DNA of 64,000 bases from Polymorphobacter_B sp038225475 (GTDB taxonomy: Bacteria; Pseudomonadota; Alphaproteobacteria; Sphingomonadales; Sphingomonadaceae): the NCBI GenBank assembly GCA_038225475.1, contig JBBRRA010000001.1:186001-250000 (forward strand). Reading direction: 5' to 3'. The notes below the pieces were generated by a model, which was not told the DNA's origin, ran no database searches, and was given only the letters and a program-made list of their open reading frames with translations. Below are positions 36,147-44,167 of the stretch, piece by piece. The translations under genes and the position numbers were made by a program. The number at the start of each line of letters is the position of its first letter. Position 1 is the first letter of the stretch.

Positions 36147-36926
36147 ATGACGCGGCGTCGCCAGATTTATGAGGGCAAAGCCAAGATCCTGTACGAGGGT
36201 CCCGAGCCCGGAACGATCATCCAGTATTTCAAGGATGATGCCACTGCGTTCAACGCGCAGAAAAAGGGCACGATCAGCGGCAAGGGCGTGCTGAACAACC
36301 GCATCTCCGAACATCTGTTCACGATGCTGGCGACGATCGGCATCCCGACGCACTTCATCCGCCGCCTTAACATGCGCGAGCAGCTGGTCCGACAGGTCGA
36401 GATCGTGCCGATCGAGGTGGTCGTGCGCAACGTTGTCGCGGGCAGCCTCGCCAAGCGCTTCGGCATGGAGGAGGGCACCGCGCTGCCGCGCACGATCCTC
36501 GAATATTATTACAAGGACGACGCGCTCGGCGACCCGCTGATCACCGACGAGCATATCGCGGCGTTCGGCTGGGCGAGCCAGGACGAGATGCACGACATTG
36601 CCGACATGGCGGTGCGCATCAACGACTTCATGGCGGGGCTGTTCGCCGGCGTCGGCATCCGGCTGGTCGATTTCAAGCTCGAGTTCGGGCGGCTGTTCGA
36701 CGGTGATTTCAGCCGCATCATCCTTGCCGACGAAATCAGCCCCGACGGCTGCCGCCTGTGGGACATGAAGACCAACGAAAAAATGGACAAGGACCGCTTC
36801 CGTTTCGACCTCGGCGGCGAAGTCGAAGCCTATCAGGAAGTCGCGCGGCGGCTGGGGCTGCTTACCGACGGCACGGTGTCGACGGTGCTCGACCTCGATG
36901 AGCATCGCAAGGCGCGCGGCAAGTAG
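36147..36926 (+). CDS. purC: SAICAR synthase
   Basis: Phosphoribosylaminoimidazole-succinocarboxamide synthase, step 8 of purine synthesis. 259 residues: YEGKAKILYEGPEPGTIIQYFKD, LNNRISEHLF, VEIVPIEVVVRNVVAGS and EISPDGCRLWD are standard. Strong GAGGAGGA ribosome site. Followed rightward by purS-purQ with an opposing membrane-protein gene in between; purL is 7 kb away. Confidence 0.97.
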   Translation: MTRRRQIYEGKAKILYEGPEPGTIIQYFKDDATAFNAQKKGTISGKGVLNNRISEHLFTMLATIGIPTHFIRRLNMREQLVRQVEIVPIEVVVRNVVAGSLAKRFGMEEGTALPRTILEYYYKDDALGDPLITDEHIAAFGWASQDEMHDIADMAVRINDFMAGLFAGVGIRLVDFKLEFGRLFDGDFSRIILADEISPDGCRLWDMKTNEKMDKDRFRFDLGGEVEAYQEVARRLGLLTDGTVSTVLDLDEHRKARGK

Positions 36927-36966
36927 CGGGCGACTTCCCGCGCTGAACGGCGCCTCGCCGCGCCGT
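36926..36966. terminator. Two hairpins between convergent purC and DUF347 gene
   Basis: Back-to-back inverted repeats: GCGGG-CGACTT-CCCGC (36926-36941), touching the purC stop, and ACGGCGC-CTCGCC-GCGCCGT (36947-36966). No T-tract on either side, so a weak bidirectional or factor-dependent terminator is the most that can be claimed. Confidence 0.4.
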
Positions 36967-36977
36967 AGTCGACAGCC

Positions 36978-37745
36978 CTAGTGCGCGCGCGCTGCCGCGC
37001 GTTGGCGGAGCGCGACGAGCAGCACGACCATCGCCCCGAACAACGCCGCCGACGCGCCGAAGCGGCTGAGCTCGAGCCCGCCCTTCGCCACCGGCTTGTC
37101 GAGGAAGTCGCCGACGACAGCGCCCAGCGGCCGGGTCAGCACGAACGCCGCCCAGAACAGCGCGGTGCGCGATACGCGGCTCCAGAAATACAGCGCCGCG
37201 ACAACCGCCAGCAGCCCGCCGAAGATAACCGCCGCGCCGCCATAGCCAAGCCCCAGCCCGACATCGTCCGCCGTCCAGTCACCGAGCGCGGTGCCGAGCG
37301 TTTGCGAAAACATGATCGTCACCCAGTAAAACACCTCGGCGCGCGGCGTGCTGACACTCGCCACCGAGATCGTGCCGAGCGTCCGGTACCAGACGAACAG
37401 CGATCCCAGCAGCAGCGCCAGCAACAACGACGAGCCGCCCGCATAGCCGATGCCGAGGTCGCGATCGACATAGTCGGCGATCGTCGTGCCGACCGTCGTC
37501 GTGGCGATGATCGTCACCCAATACAGCCACGGGTGAAACCGCTCCGCGCGGATCTGCGCTGCGACCGCAACCGCAAAAACCACCGCAAAGATCGCCGTGC
37601 CGACCAGATAACCAAGCCCGAGCGACATCGAGACCGCATCGCCCGCTGTCTCGCCGAGCGTCGTTGCCAGAATCTTGAGGATCCAGAACAGCAGCGCCAC
37701 CTCGGGCACCTTGCTTGCGGCGGTCGGCATCGTGTCGGCGCGCAT
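36978..37745 (-). CDS. DUF347-repeat membrane protein (COG4705 type)
   Basis: 255 residues, strongly hydrophobic, built from four repeats of one pattern: FWILKILATTLGETAGDAVS, YWVTIIATTTVGTTIADYVD, YWVTIMFSQTLGTALGDWTA and FWAAFVLTRPLGAVVGDFLD, each a helix with T-x-G and a following acidic turn. This is the DUF347 (COG4705) family of uncharacterised membrane proteins; the repeated polar T-x-G...D turns in membrane helices suggest an ion or small-solute path. Start at ATG 37745 (an ATG five codons later is possible). It splits purC from purSQ on the opposite strand. Confidence 0.85.
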   Translation of the reverse strand: MRADTMPTAASKVPEVALLFWILKILATTLGETAGDAVSMSLGLGYLVGTAIFAVVFAVAVAAQIRAERFHPWLYWVTIIATTTVGTTIADYVDRDLGIGYAGGSSLLLALLLGSLFVWYRTLGTISVASVSTPRAEVFYWVTIMFSQTLGTALGDWTADDVGLGLGYGGAAVIFGGLLAVVAALYFWSRVSRTALFWAAFVLTRPLGAVVGDFLDKPVAKGGLELSRFGASAALFGAMVVLLVALRQRAAARAH

Positions 37746-37826
37746 CGAGTGATCCTTGTCGTAAGTGTCGGCGTAGAACGCACCAATGCGCTATCGGACG
37801 CACTGTGCTTGCCGGGCGACGCCGGC

Positions 37827-37842
37827 GCGGCTAGATAGCCGC
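37827..37842 (+). promoter_or_regulatory. Inverted repeat abutting the purS start codon
   Basis: GCGGCTA-GA-TAGCCGC, a perfect 7-2-7 inverted repeat ending one base before the purS ATG at 37844. There is no purine-rich ribosome site in front of purS. In RNA it could fold as a 6-bp stem with a 4-base loop and occupy the initiation region. Confidence 0.45.
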
Positions 37843-37843
37843 C

Positions 37844-38077
37844 ATGAAAGCTCGCGTCACCGTTAATCTGAAGTCTGGCGTCCTCGATCCGCAGGGTCGC
37901 GCGACGCACCATGCGCTGTCAGGCCTCGGATTCACCGGCGTCAACGATGTCCGCATCGGCAAGGTTATCGAACTCGATCTTGCCGATGGCACGACGCCCG
38001 CTGCGGTCGATGACATGTGCCGCCAGCTACTCGCCAACACCGTCATCGAAAGCTTCCGCGTCGAGATGCTGCCGTGA
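37844..38077 (+). CDS. purS: FGAM synthase subunit PurS
   Basis: Small subunit that bridges PurL and PurQ and channels ammonia in the three-part formylglycinamidine ribonucleotide synthase. 77 residues: KARVTVNLKSGVLDPQGRA, ALSGLGFTGVNDVRIGKVIEL and LLANTVIESFRVEML are typical. Overlaps purQ by GTGA. Confidence 0.96.
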   Translation: MKARVTVNLKSGVLDPQGRATHHALSGLGFTGVNDVRIGKVIELDLADGTTPAAVDDMCRQLLANTVIESFRVEMLP

Positions 38078-38739
38078 AGGCGGCGGTCGTCGTTTTCCCC
38101 GGCAGCAACTGCGACCGCGACCTCGCTGTCGCGCTCGAGGCGGTGACCGGCACCGCGCCGACGATGGTCTGGCACCGCGATTGCGACCTTCCCGACGGGC
38201 TCGACCTGATCGCGTTGCCCGGCGGGTTCAGCCACGGTGACTATCTGCGCTCGGGCGCAATGGCGGCGCGCGCGCCGATCATGCGCGCGGTTGCCGATGC
38301 AGCAGCGCGCGGTGTCGCGGTGCTCGGCGTCTGCAACGGCTTCCAGGTTTTGACCGAGGCGGGGCTGCTGCCTGGCGCCCTGATGCGCAACGCGGGGCTC
38401 GATTTCGTCTGCCGTGATGTCGAACTGACAGTATCCAATGCACAGACGATTTTTTCGGCGTGGTACGACGCCGGCGAGACGATCCGCATTCCCGTTGCAC
38501 ACCATGACGGCAATTATGTCGCCGACGCCGCAACGCTCGACCGGCTCGAGGGCGAAGGCCGCGTCGTGTTCCGCTATGCCGGGCCGGTCAATGGTTCGGC
38601 GCGCGACATCGCGGGCATCGTCAACGACACCGGCACCGTGCTCGGGCTGATGCCGCACCCCGAGCGGCTGATCGAAGCCGCGCAAGGCGGCACCGACGGG
38701 CGGCGGATGTTCGAAGGGCTGCTCGCCGCGCTGGGTTAA
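38074..38739 (+). CDS. purQ: FGAM synthase subunit PurQ (glutamine amidotransferase)
   Basis: Class I glutaminase subunit supplying ammonia for FGAM formation. 221 residues from a GTG at 38074 that overlaps the purS stop. AAVVVFPGSNCDRDLAVAL, LPGGFSHGDYLRSGAMA, the nucleophile motif VLGVCNGFQVL (Cys) and GLMPHPERLIE (His, Glu of the triad). Stop shared in TTAA with the convergent membrane protein. Confidence 0.97.
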   Translation: MKAAVVVFPGSNCDRDLAVALEAVTGTAPTMVWHRDCDLPDGLDLIALPGGFSHGDYLRSGAMAARAPIMRAVADAAARGVAVLGVCNGFQVLTEAGLLPGALMRNAGLDFVCRDVELTVSNAQTIFSAWYDAGETIRIPVAHHDGNYVADAATLDRLEGEGRVVFRYAGPVNGSARDIAGIVNDTGTVLGLMPHPERLIEAAQGGTDGRRMFEGLLAALG

Positions 38740-39308
38740 CCCAGCAGCTTGGCGAGGAAATCCGGGTGGATCGCCCAGCCGAGGAAGCCTGCCAGCCCCA
38801 TCACGACGCCGAATGCACCGAATACCCAGCTGACCGCGAGCACCGCAAACGTCTCGACCAGCGCTGCAACCGCTGCGGCCGACACCGCGATCGACATCAG
38901 CGCGTCCGCAGCATCGAACTGGTCATCATGGACGTTGAGCGCGTCATATTGATCGGCGAACGCCTGCGCCTTGGCTTTCAGTCCAGGGCTTTCCGACTTG
39001 TACTTGGCGATCGACGCCGCAAGCGTGACCTTGGCTGCCGCAACCATCACCTGATCCTTCGCCAGCGGGCCGAGCACCGCCAGCTGCGCCGCCGCCGATT
39101 CGTCGATGTGGAGCTTGGTCCGCGTTGCCTGATACTCGCCCCAGGTATCGAGCGAATCGGCCTTCGCCTGGGTCATCGCCTGAACGATGTTGCCGTCCTT
39201 GATGTTGCACAGCCCAAGGAACACCGACAGCAACACCACTGTAACCGCGACCATGTTGTTCAGCCGCTTGTTGCTGCCCTCCGCAGGCAGATCGGTGTCT
39301 ATGCTCAT
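38736..39308 (-). CDS. DUF4337-like membrane protein
   Basis: 190 residues: an N-terminal membrane helix (NNMVAVTVVLLSVFLGLCNI), a long soluble middle (NIVQAMTQAKADSLDTWGEY ... LHIDESAAAQLAVLG) and a C-terminal hydrophobic pair (ALVETFAVLAVSWVFGAFGVVMGL). The sequence DGNIVQAM-AKAD-DTWGEYQA resembles DUF4337 proteins of unknown function. Start at ATG 39308 overlaps the transporter stop (ATGA). Confidence 0.8.
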   Translation of the reverse strand: MSIDTDLPAEGSNKRLNNMVAVTVVLLSVFLGLCNIKDGNIVQAMTQAKADSLDTWGEYQATRTKLHIDESAAAQLAVLGPLAKDQVMVAAAKVTLAASIAKYKSESPGLKAKAQAFADQYDALNVHDDQFDAADALMSIAVSAAAVAALVETFAVLAVSWVFGAFGVVMGLAGFLGWAIHPDFLAKLLG

Positions 39309-40045
39309 ACGCGGGCCTTGAACGGCGAGAAATCGGTCGCGGTATCGAACACATCGACGCCTTCGGCGCGCTTGAACGCCGCCACGATCCGATAGGTCAC
39401 CGGTGTCAAAACCACCTCCCACAGCACTTTGAGAAGATAGTTGGTGATCAGTACCTCGACAACGCGGCTGGTTTCCCAAACGCCCAAAAACGCCAGCGGA
39501 TAAAAGATCACACTGTCGACGCCCTGCCCCACTACCGTCGAGCCGATCGTGCGCGTCCACAGCCGGGCACCGCCGGTCCACACCTTCATCCGCGCCAGCA
39601 CAAAGGCGTTAGCGAACTCGCCCGCCCAAAACGCCGCGATCGACGCCGCAAAAATTCTCGGGGTGTTGCCGAACACCTCGGCAAGCGGTCCCTGCCCGCC
39701 CCAGCCGGGTGCCGGCGGCATCGCCACCACAACCCACGCCATGCTCGCCGCGAAAATTGCCGCGGCGAACCCGACCCACACGACGCGGCGCGCTCGGGCG
39801 TAGCCGTACACCTCGGTCAACACGTCGCCGAGCACATAGCCGAGCGGAAAGAACAGGATCCCCGCGCCGAAAATCACCGGGCCGATGAACGGCAGCGTGA
39901 AGGTCGCCTGCTTGCCTGCGCCGATCAGGTTGGAGCAGATCAGGATCGCGACGAACGCCGCCATTGCATAGTCGTAATAACGCAGTTGCTTGCCGGTCAG
40001 CGCGTCGGCGCTCACCACCTGCAGTTCCGGCCGCCCCTCGTCCAT
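39305..40045 (-). CDS. Queuosine precursor transporter (YhhQ/VUT family)
   Basis: 246-residue membrane protein of the vitamin-uptake-like family that imports preQ0/preQ1 for tRNA queuosine synthesis. Six or so hydrophobic segments; FPLGYVLGDVLTEVYGYARARRVVWVGF, STVVGQGVDSVIFYPLAFLGV and NYLLKVLWEVVLTPVTY are diagnostic of YhhQ. ATG 40045. Coupled to the downstream DUF4337-like gene. No queuosine biosynthesis gene lies nearby. Confidence 0.92.
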   Translation of the reverse strand: MDEGRPELQVVSADALTGKQLRYYDYAMAAFVAILICSNLIGAGKQATFTLPFIGPVIFGAGILFFPLGYVLGDVLTEVYGYARARRVVWVGFAAAIFAASMAWVVVAMPPAPGWGGQGPLAEVFGNTPRIFAASIAAFWAGEFANAFVLARMKVWTGGARLWTRTIGSTVVGQGVDSVIFYPLAFLGVWETSRVVEVLITNYLLKVLWEVVLTPVTYRIVAAFKRAEGVDVFDTATDFSPFKARV

Positions 40046-40101
40046 GCAATCCCCCGAATCGCTTCGGAGCCTACGCTAGCGGCACCGCAGCCCGTCGTCC
40101 A

Positions 40102-40130
40102 TTGTTCTGTTTATGTTCCGACCGTGCTAT
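40102..40130 (+). promoter_or_regulatory. LexA box overlapping the Y-family polymerase promoter
   Basis: GTTC-TGTTTAT-GTTC (40104-40118) is an exact match to the alphaproteobacterial LexA operator GTTC-N7-GTTC. It overlaps a -35 TTGTTC (40102-40107) set 17 bp from a -10 TGCTAT (40125-40130). Transcription should start near 40137, only about three bases before the gene's ATG. Confidence 0.75.
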
Positions 40131-40139
40131 CCTCCCCCC

Positions 40140-41405
40140 ATGCCCGAGTCGCTCCCTCTCCGTTGGCTCTACCTCGACCTCAACAGCTATTTTGCGAGCG
40201 TCGAGCAACAGTTGGCGCCCGAACTGCGAGGCCGCCCGGTCGCGGTTGCCCCGGTGATGACCGACAGCACCTGCGCGATCGCCGCAAGCTATGAGGCGAA
40301 AGCGTTCGGCATCAAGACCGGCACGCCGATCTGGGAGGCGCGCGCTAAATGCCGCGACCTGGTGGTCGTGCCTGCGCGCCACGGCGAATATGTGCGGTTC
40401 CACCACGCGATCATCACCGAGGTCGAGCGGCATGTGCCGGTGACCGCAGTGTGCTCGATCGACGAGGTGGCGTGCCGGTTGCTCGACAACGAAAACAGCG
40501 TCGGCGGCGTGACGGCGCTGTCGGCGCGGATCAAGGCCGGGATTGCGGCGAACGTCGGCGTTGCGCTGACCTGCTCGATCGGGGTCGCGCCGAACCGGCT
40601 GCTCGCCAAGATGGCGGCCGACATGCACAAGCCCGACGGGCTGACCGTGCTCGACCATGCCAGCCTGCACGACCGGCTGTGCACGCTCAAACCGGGCGAC
40701 ATTCCCGGCGTCGGGCGCAACATGGAGCGGCGGCTTGCCGCCGCCGGGGTCATCAGCATGGCGCGCATCCTTGCGCTCGATGCCCGCGAGGCGCGCAGCA
40801 TCTGGGGCAGCGTGTGGGGGGAACGGCTGCACTGGCTGCTGCGCGGCGCCGACCTGCCCGAGCTGCCGACCGAACGCCGCAGCATCGGGCATAGCCAAGT
40901 GCTCGCCCCCGAACTGCGCGGCCCGGTCGCGGCGCGGCTCGTTGTGCGGCGGCTGCTGGTCAAGGCCGCGACGCGGCTCCGCCGGATGGACAGCCGCACG
41001 GCGATGCTGGTGCTGTCCGTCAAGGGTGAAGACCGCAGCAAGTGGTCGCGCGGCACGCGGATGGTCCCGGCGCAGGACAATTTCACGCTGCTCGCCGAGC
41101 TCGACCGACTTTGGGCGGCGATGCGCGGCGATTTCGATGCCGCGCAGTACCGGCAGGTGTCGGTGGCGCTGCTCGAACTGTCGCCGGCGGCCGAAACCCA
41201 GCTCGCCCTGTTCGGACGCGACGGCGCGATCGGTGCCGCGACCGAGGCGAAACGGCTGGCGCTCAGCCGTGCGATGGACAGCGTCAATCACCGCTGGGGG
41301 CGCGATGCGGTAACCATCGGGCACGACACGCGCGGTGCCGCGCGCGGGTCGGGGCCCAAGATCGCGTTTACGCGGATCCCCGAGCTCGCGGAGTTCTGGG
41401 AATAG
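40140..41405 (+). CDS. SOS-regulated Y-family DNA polymerase (DinB/UmuC-like)
   Basis: Translesion DNA polymerase, 421 residues. WLYLDLNSYFASVEQQ holds the first catalytic Asp13 with the steric-gate aromatic region, and CSIDEV holds Asp108/Glu109, so the active site is complete; GIAANVGVALTCSIGVAPNRLLAKMAAD and PGDIPGVGRNMERRL (helix-hairpin-helix) follow, then the little-finger domain. An upstream ATG at 40113 lies inside the LexA box and before the -10, so it cannot be the start. Unlike classic DinB the motif is LDLNSYF instead of DMDAFY, closer to UmuC/ImpB-type proteins. No imuA or dnaE2 neighbour. Confidence 0.9.
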   Translation: MPESLPLRWLYLDLNSYFASVEQQLAPELRGRPVAVAPVMTDSTCAIAASYEAKAFGIKTGTPIWEARAKCRDLVVVPARHGEYVRFHHAIITEVERHVPVTAVCSIDEVACRLLDNENSVGGVTALSARIKAGIAANVGVALTCSIGVAPNRLLAKMAADMHKPDGLTVLDHASLHDRLCTLKPGDIPGVGRNMERRLAAAGVISMARILALDAREARSIWGSVWGERLHWLLRGADLPELPTERRSIGHSQVLAPELRGPVAARLVVRRLLVKAATRLRRMDSRTAMLVLSVKGEDRSKWSRGTRMVPAQDNFTLLAELDRLWAAMRGDFDAAQYRQVSVALLELSPAAETQLALFGRDGAIGAATEAKRLALSRAMDSVNHRWGRDAVTIGHDTRGAARGSGPKIAFTRIPELAEFWE

Positions 41406-41432
41406 TGCGGGATCGCGCGGCTGCGCGCTGCA

Positions 41433-42752
41433 TCAATGCAGCTTGAGTTTCGGCCGGATGACCTGGTTGACGTGCCCGAGCATGATCAGCGACAGCCCTT
41501 TGAGCCAGCCGTGGATCGCGATCAGGTGCATGCGGTAGAGCGAGACATAGACAAAGCGTGCCAGCCGCCCCTCGATCGCCATGCGCCCGCCGACCAGATT
41601 GCCCATCAGGCTGCCCACCGTCGTGTAGCGCGCCAGGCTGACGAGCGAGCCGTGATCCTGATAAACGAACGGCTTGAGGGGCTTGCGCTCGAACGCTGCG
41701 CGAAGGTTATGATATACTGTTGCAGCCATCTGATGCGCTGCCTGCGCGCGTGGCGGGATGGCGCGTGTCGCGCCTTCGGGGATGAACGCCGCGCAGTCGC
41801 CGATCGCGAAAATGCGTGGATCGCGAGTTGTCTGCAGCGTCGGGAGGACAACGAGCTGGTTGTTGCGGTTGGTTTCCAGCCCGCCGATTTTGTGGAGGAA
41901 GTCGGCGCCCTTGACGCCTGCCGCCCACACTTTGAGGTCGGCGACGATCGTTTCGCCGTCTTTGGTGACGATGCCGTCGGCGGTCGCCGCGACGACCTGC
42001 GTGCTCGCGAGCACGCGCACGCCGAGCGCCTCGAGTTCGGCCCGGGCCGCGGCGGCGAGTTTTTCGGGAAGCGCCGGCAGGATGCGTGGCCCCGCCTCGA
42101 TCAGCGTGATCCGCAGGCGGCTCGCATCGAACACCTCGAGCCCGTAATAGCCGAGCGCATCGGCCGCCATGTAAAGCTCGGCGGCAAGCTCGACCCCGGT
42201 CGCGCCGCCGCCGACGATGACCACATTGGCAAACGCGGCGGCATCGGGGTCGGCGGTCATCGCGCGCGAGACGCGCAGGCACTGGTTGAGCAGCCGCTGG
42301 CGGAAACGGTCGGCCTCGGCGCGGTTGTCGAGCGCGAGGCAGTGTTCGCGCACGCCGGGCGTACCGAAATCATTCGATACCGACCCGACCGCAAGCACAA
42401 GATAGTCGAAGCGGATGCGGTGGCGCTGCGTGACCTCGTGGCCGTATTCGTCGATGATCGGGGCAATGATCACCTCGCCCGCCTCGCGGTCGATACTTTC
42501 GAGCGAGCCGTCGAAAAATCGGTAGCCCCAGCGGAAAGCGTGCGCGCGGTAGCCGACCTCGTCGAGGTTGGCATCGAGCGAGCCTGCCGCGACTTCGTGG
42601 AGCAGCGGCTTCCAGATGTGAGTGCGGTTGCATTCGACAAGGATGATGTCGAACGCCTCGCGCCCGAGCGCCTTGCCGAGCCGCGCGACGAGTTCGAGCC
42701 CGCCCGCACCGCCGCCGACGACGACGATTTGCGTTTTACGGGCTTTGGTCAT
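41433..42752 (-). CDS. ndh: Type II NADH:quinone dehydrogenase-like flavoprotein
   Basis: 439-residue FAD protein that passes electrons from NADH to quinone at the membrane without pumping protons. Two dinucleotide folds: QIVVVGGGAGGLELVARLG (FAD) and VVIVGGGATGVELAAELY (NADH); IGDCAAFIPEGATRAIPPRAQAAHQMA is the NDH-2 FAD/quinone motif, and a hydrophobic amphipathic C-terminus (LYRMHLIAIHGWLKGLSLIMLGHV) anchors it. Start at ATG 42752 (MTKARKTQ); an ATG 11 codons upstream is less family-like. Confidence 0.93.
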   Translation of the reverse strand: MTKARKTQIVVVGGGAGGLELVARLGKALGREAFDIILVECNRTHIWKPLLHEVAAGSLDANLDEVGYRAHAFRWGYRFFDGSLESIDREAGEVIIAPIIDEYGHEVTQRHRIRFDYLVLAVGSVSNDFGTPGVREHCLALDNRAEADRFRQRLLNQCLRVSRAMTADPDAAAFANVVIVGGGATGVELAAELYMAADALGYYGLEVFDASRLRITLIEAGPRILPALPEKLAAAARAELEALGVRVLASTQVVAATADGIVTKDGETIVADLKVWAAGVKGADFLHKIGGLETNRNNQLVVLPTLQTTRDPRIFAIGDCAAFIPEGATRAIPPRAQAAHQMAATVYHNLRAAFERKPLKPFVYQDHGSLVSLARYTTVGSLMGNLVGGRMAIEGRLARFVYVSLYRMHLIAIHGWLKGLSLIMLGHVNQVIRPKLKLH

Positions 42753-42892
42753 TACGGCGCGGCGCTCCGGTTGGCAGGCCGTCACCCTAGCGGCTGCCCC
42801 ACAGATGCCAATAGCGCCCGAGTTCGACTGAATTACTTACACTTCAATTAACGTCGTGCGTCATTTCACCGCGCGTGATGCTGGCAAGCGCG

Positions 42893-42905
42893 ATCAAACT
42901 TTGAT
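42893..42905. repeat. Perfect inverted repeat in the ndh divergent region
   Basis: ATCAAA-C-TTTGAT (6-1-6) lies in the 198-bp space between ndh (leftward) and the membrane-protein gene at 42951 (rightward), 45 bp before the latter's start. Placement and symmetry suggest a dimeric regulator site; a redox regulator would suit ndh, but nothing in the sequence names it. Confidence 0.4.
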
Positions 42906-42950
42906 AGTGGAAGACGTGGTCAAAGCACTGCGCTGCTGTTCGGGGGGCCG

Positions 42951-43721
42951 ATGACGATCCATGCTGCGATTGACGTGCGTACAGCCGAACGCGGCCATCG
43001 CTTCTATGTCGGCATGGCGGTGGTTTTTGTCCTGATTGCTTTTGGCGGCTTTGTGCCGACCTATTGGGCAAAACTTGCAACGGGCACTTTCAACCATCCG
43101 GCGATCTATCATCTGCACGGTTTTGTGCTGTTCAGCTGGACGCTATTCTATTTCTTCCAGACGGCGCTCGTCGCGGCAGGCCGGACGCTCGATCACCGCA
43201 GTTGGGGGATGCTGGGCATCGCGCTGGCAACGGCAATCGGGTTCACCGTGACGATGACCGCGATCACGACGATGCATATCGACGACGCGCGCGGTTTCGG
43301 TGACGCGGCGCGCCATTTCGAGGCGATAGCGTTCGTCGGACTGGCAGTATTTGCGCTCATGTTCACGCTGGCGATCGTCAATGTCCGCCGCCCCGACTGG
43401 CACAAACGGCTGATGATCCTTGCGATGATGCCGTTGATGCAGGCGGCGATGGCGCGCGTCTTCCTGACGGTTCTGGCCCCGCCCGGCGGCGGGCCGAACG
43501 GCCCGGCACCGCCGATCTTCGTCACCATCCCGCCTGGGATTGCGGTCGATCTGTTGGTCGTTGCGGCGATGATCTATGATTGGCGAACACGCGGCAAAGT
43601 GCACCCGGTCTATGTTGCCGGCCTGCCGTTCATCATTATCACCCAGCTGCTCGTGGTTCCGATCGCCGCCTCGGACACGTGGATGCGCACCGCTGTCGGC
43701 CTCGAAAAGCTGATGGGTTAG
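42951..43721 (+). CDS. Integral membrane protein of unknown function
   Basis: 256 residues with six or seven hydrophobic segments: YVGMAVVFVLIAFGGFVPTYW, LHGFVLFSWTLFYFFQTALV, MLGIALATAIGFTVTMTAI, FVGLAVFALMFTLAIVNV, IAVDLLVVAAMIYDW and FIIITQLLVVPIAASD. Conserved-looking His in IYHLHGF and DWHKRLM could bind heme or metal, as in some uncharacterised cytochrome-like membrane proteins; that is only a guess. GGGGGG ribosome site before the ATG. Stop overlaps that of the convergent SnoaL-like gene. Confidence 0.75.
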   Translation: MTIHAAIDVRTAERGHRFYVGMAVVFVLIAFGGFVPTYWAKLATGTFNHPAIYHLHGFVLFSWTLFYFFQTALVAAGRTLDHRSWGMLGIALATAIGFTVTMTAITTMHIDDARGFGDAARHFEAIAFVGLAVFALMFTLAIVNVRRPDWHKRLMILAMMPLMQAAMARVFLTVLAPPGGGPNGPAPPIFVTIPPGIAVDLLVVAAMIYDWRTRGKVHPVYVAGLPFIIITQLLVVPIAASDTWMRTAVGLEKLMG

Positions 43722-44074
43722 CCGCCGTAGAAAAACCGCTCCTCGGCGATTTTGCCGTTCTTGATCGTATAAACCACGACCTCGTCCATCGCCATGCGCT
43801 GGCCGCTTTCCCTTTGGGTGACGTCCATTTTCCAACGGATCGCGATCTGGTCCCCGTTGACATACGGACCAAATGTCTCGGTCCCATGGACTTCGTGCGC
43901 GCCGTACCACCACGCGCTTTTGCCCATCACCGCGTCCCGGCCCTCGAGCCGCGCCATCGGGCCGTCTATTGCCTCGATGCTGACGACATCGTTGGCCCAG
44001 TATTTTTCGCCGATGTGGAAGTCACCGGCCTTGGTCATGGCCACCATGTCGGCAGCGATTTCGCGGATCGTCAT
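43718..44074 (-). CDS. SnoaL-like (NTF2-fold) protein
   Basis: 118 residues: IREIAADMVAMTKAGDFHIGEKYWANDVVSIEA at the start, then RLEGRDAVMGKSAWW and QIAIRWKMDVTQRESGQRMAMDEVVVYTIKNGKIAEERFFY, the recurring pattern of SnoaL/ketosteroid-isomerase-like NTF2 folds. Start at ATG 44074; the 18-residue upstream extension has no family look. Enzymatic role unknown; such proteins may be isomerases, dehydratases or binding proteins. Confidence 0.8.
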   Translation of the reverse strand: MTIREIAADMVAMTKAGDFHIGEKYWANDVVSIEAIDGPMARLEGRDAVMGKSAWWYGAHEVHGTETFGPYVNGDQIAIRWKMDVTQRESGQRMAMDEVVVYTIKNGKIAEERFFYGG

Positions 44075-44167
44075 GCGTCGTCTCCCCATCCGAGTCGATA
44101 ATGGAACATAGCATGTACAGAGTGACAATGGAATGACAGCCGCATCCGCGTCGGCTAAGGCGCTTCA

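Noticed and set aside
40113..40139. Earlier ATG for the Y-family polymerase at 40113
   Set aside because: It lies inside the LexA box and upstream of the -10, has no ribosome site, and adds residues not seen in the family.
40140..42752. imuA-imuB-dnaE2 mutasome cassette
   Set aside because: The polymerase is flanked by a transporter gene and NDH-2; neither imuA nor dnaE2 is adjacent, and its catalytic residues are intact, unlike typical ImuB.
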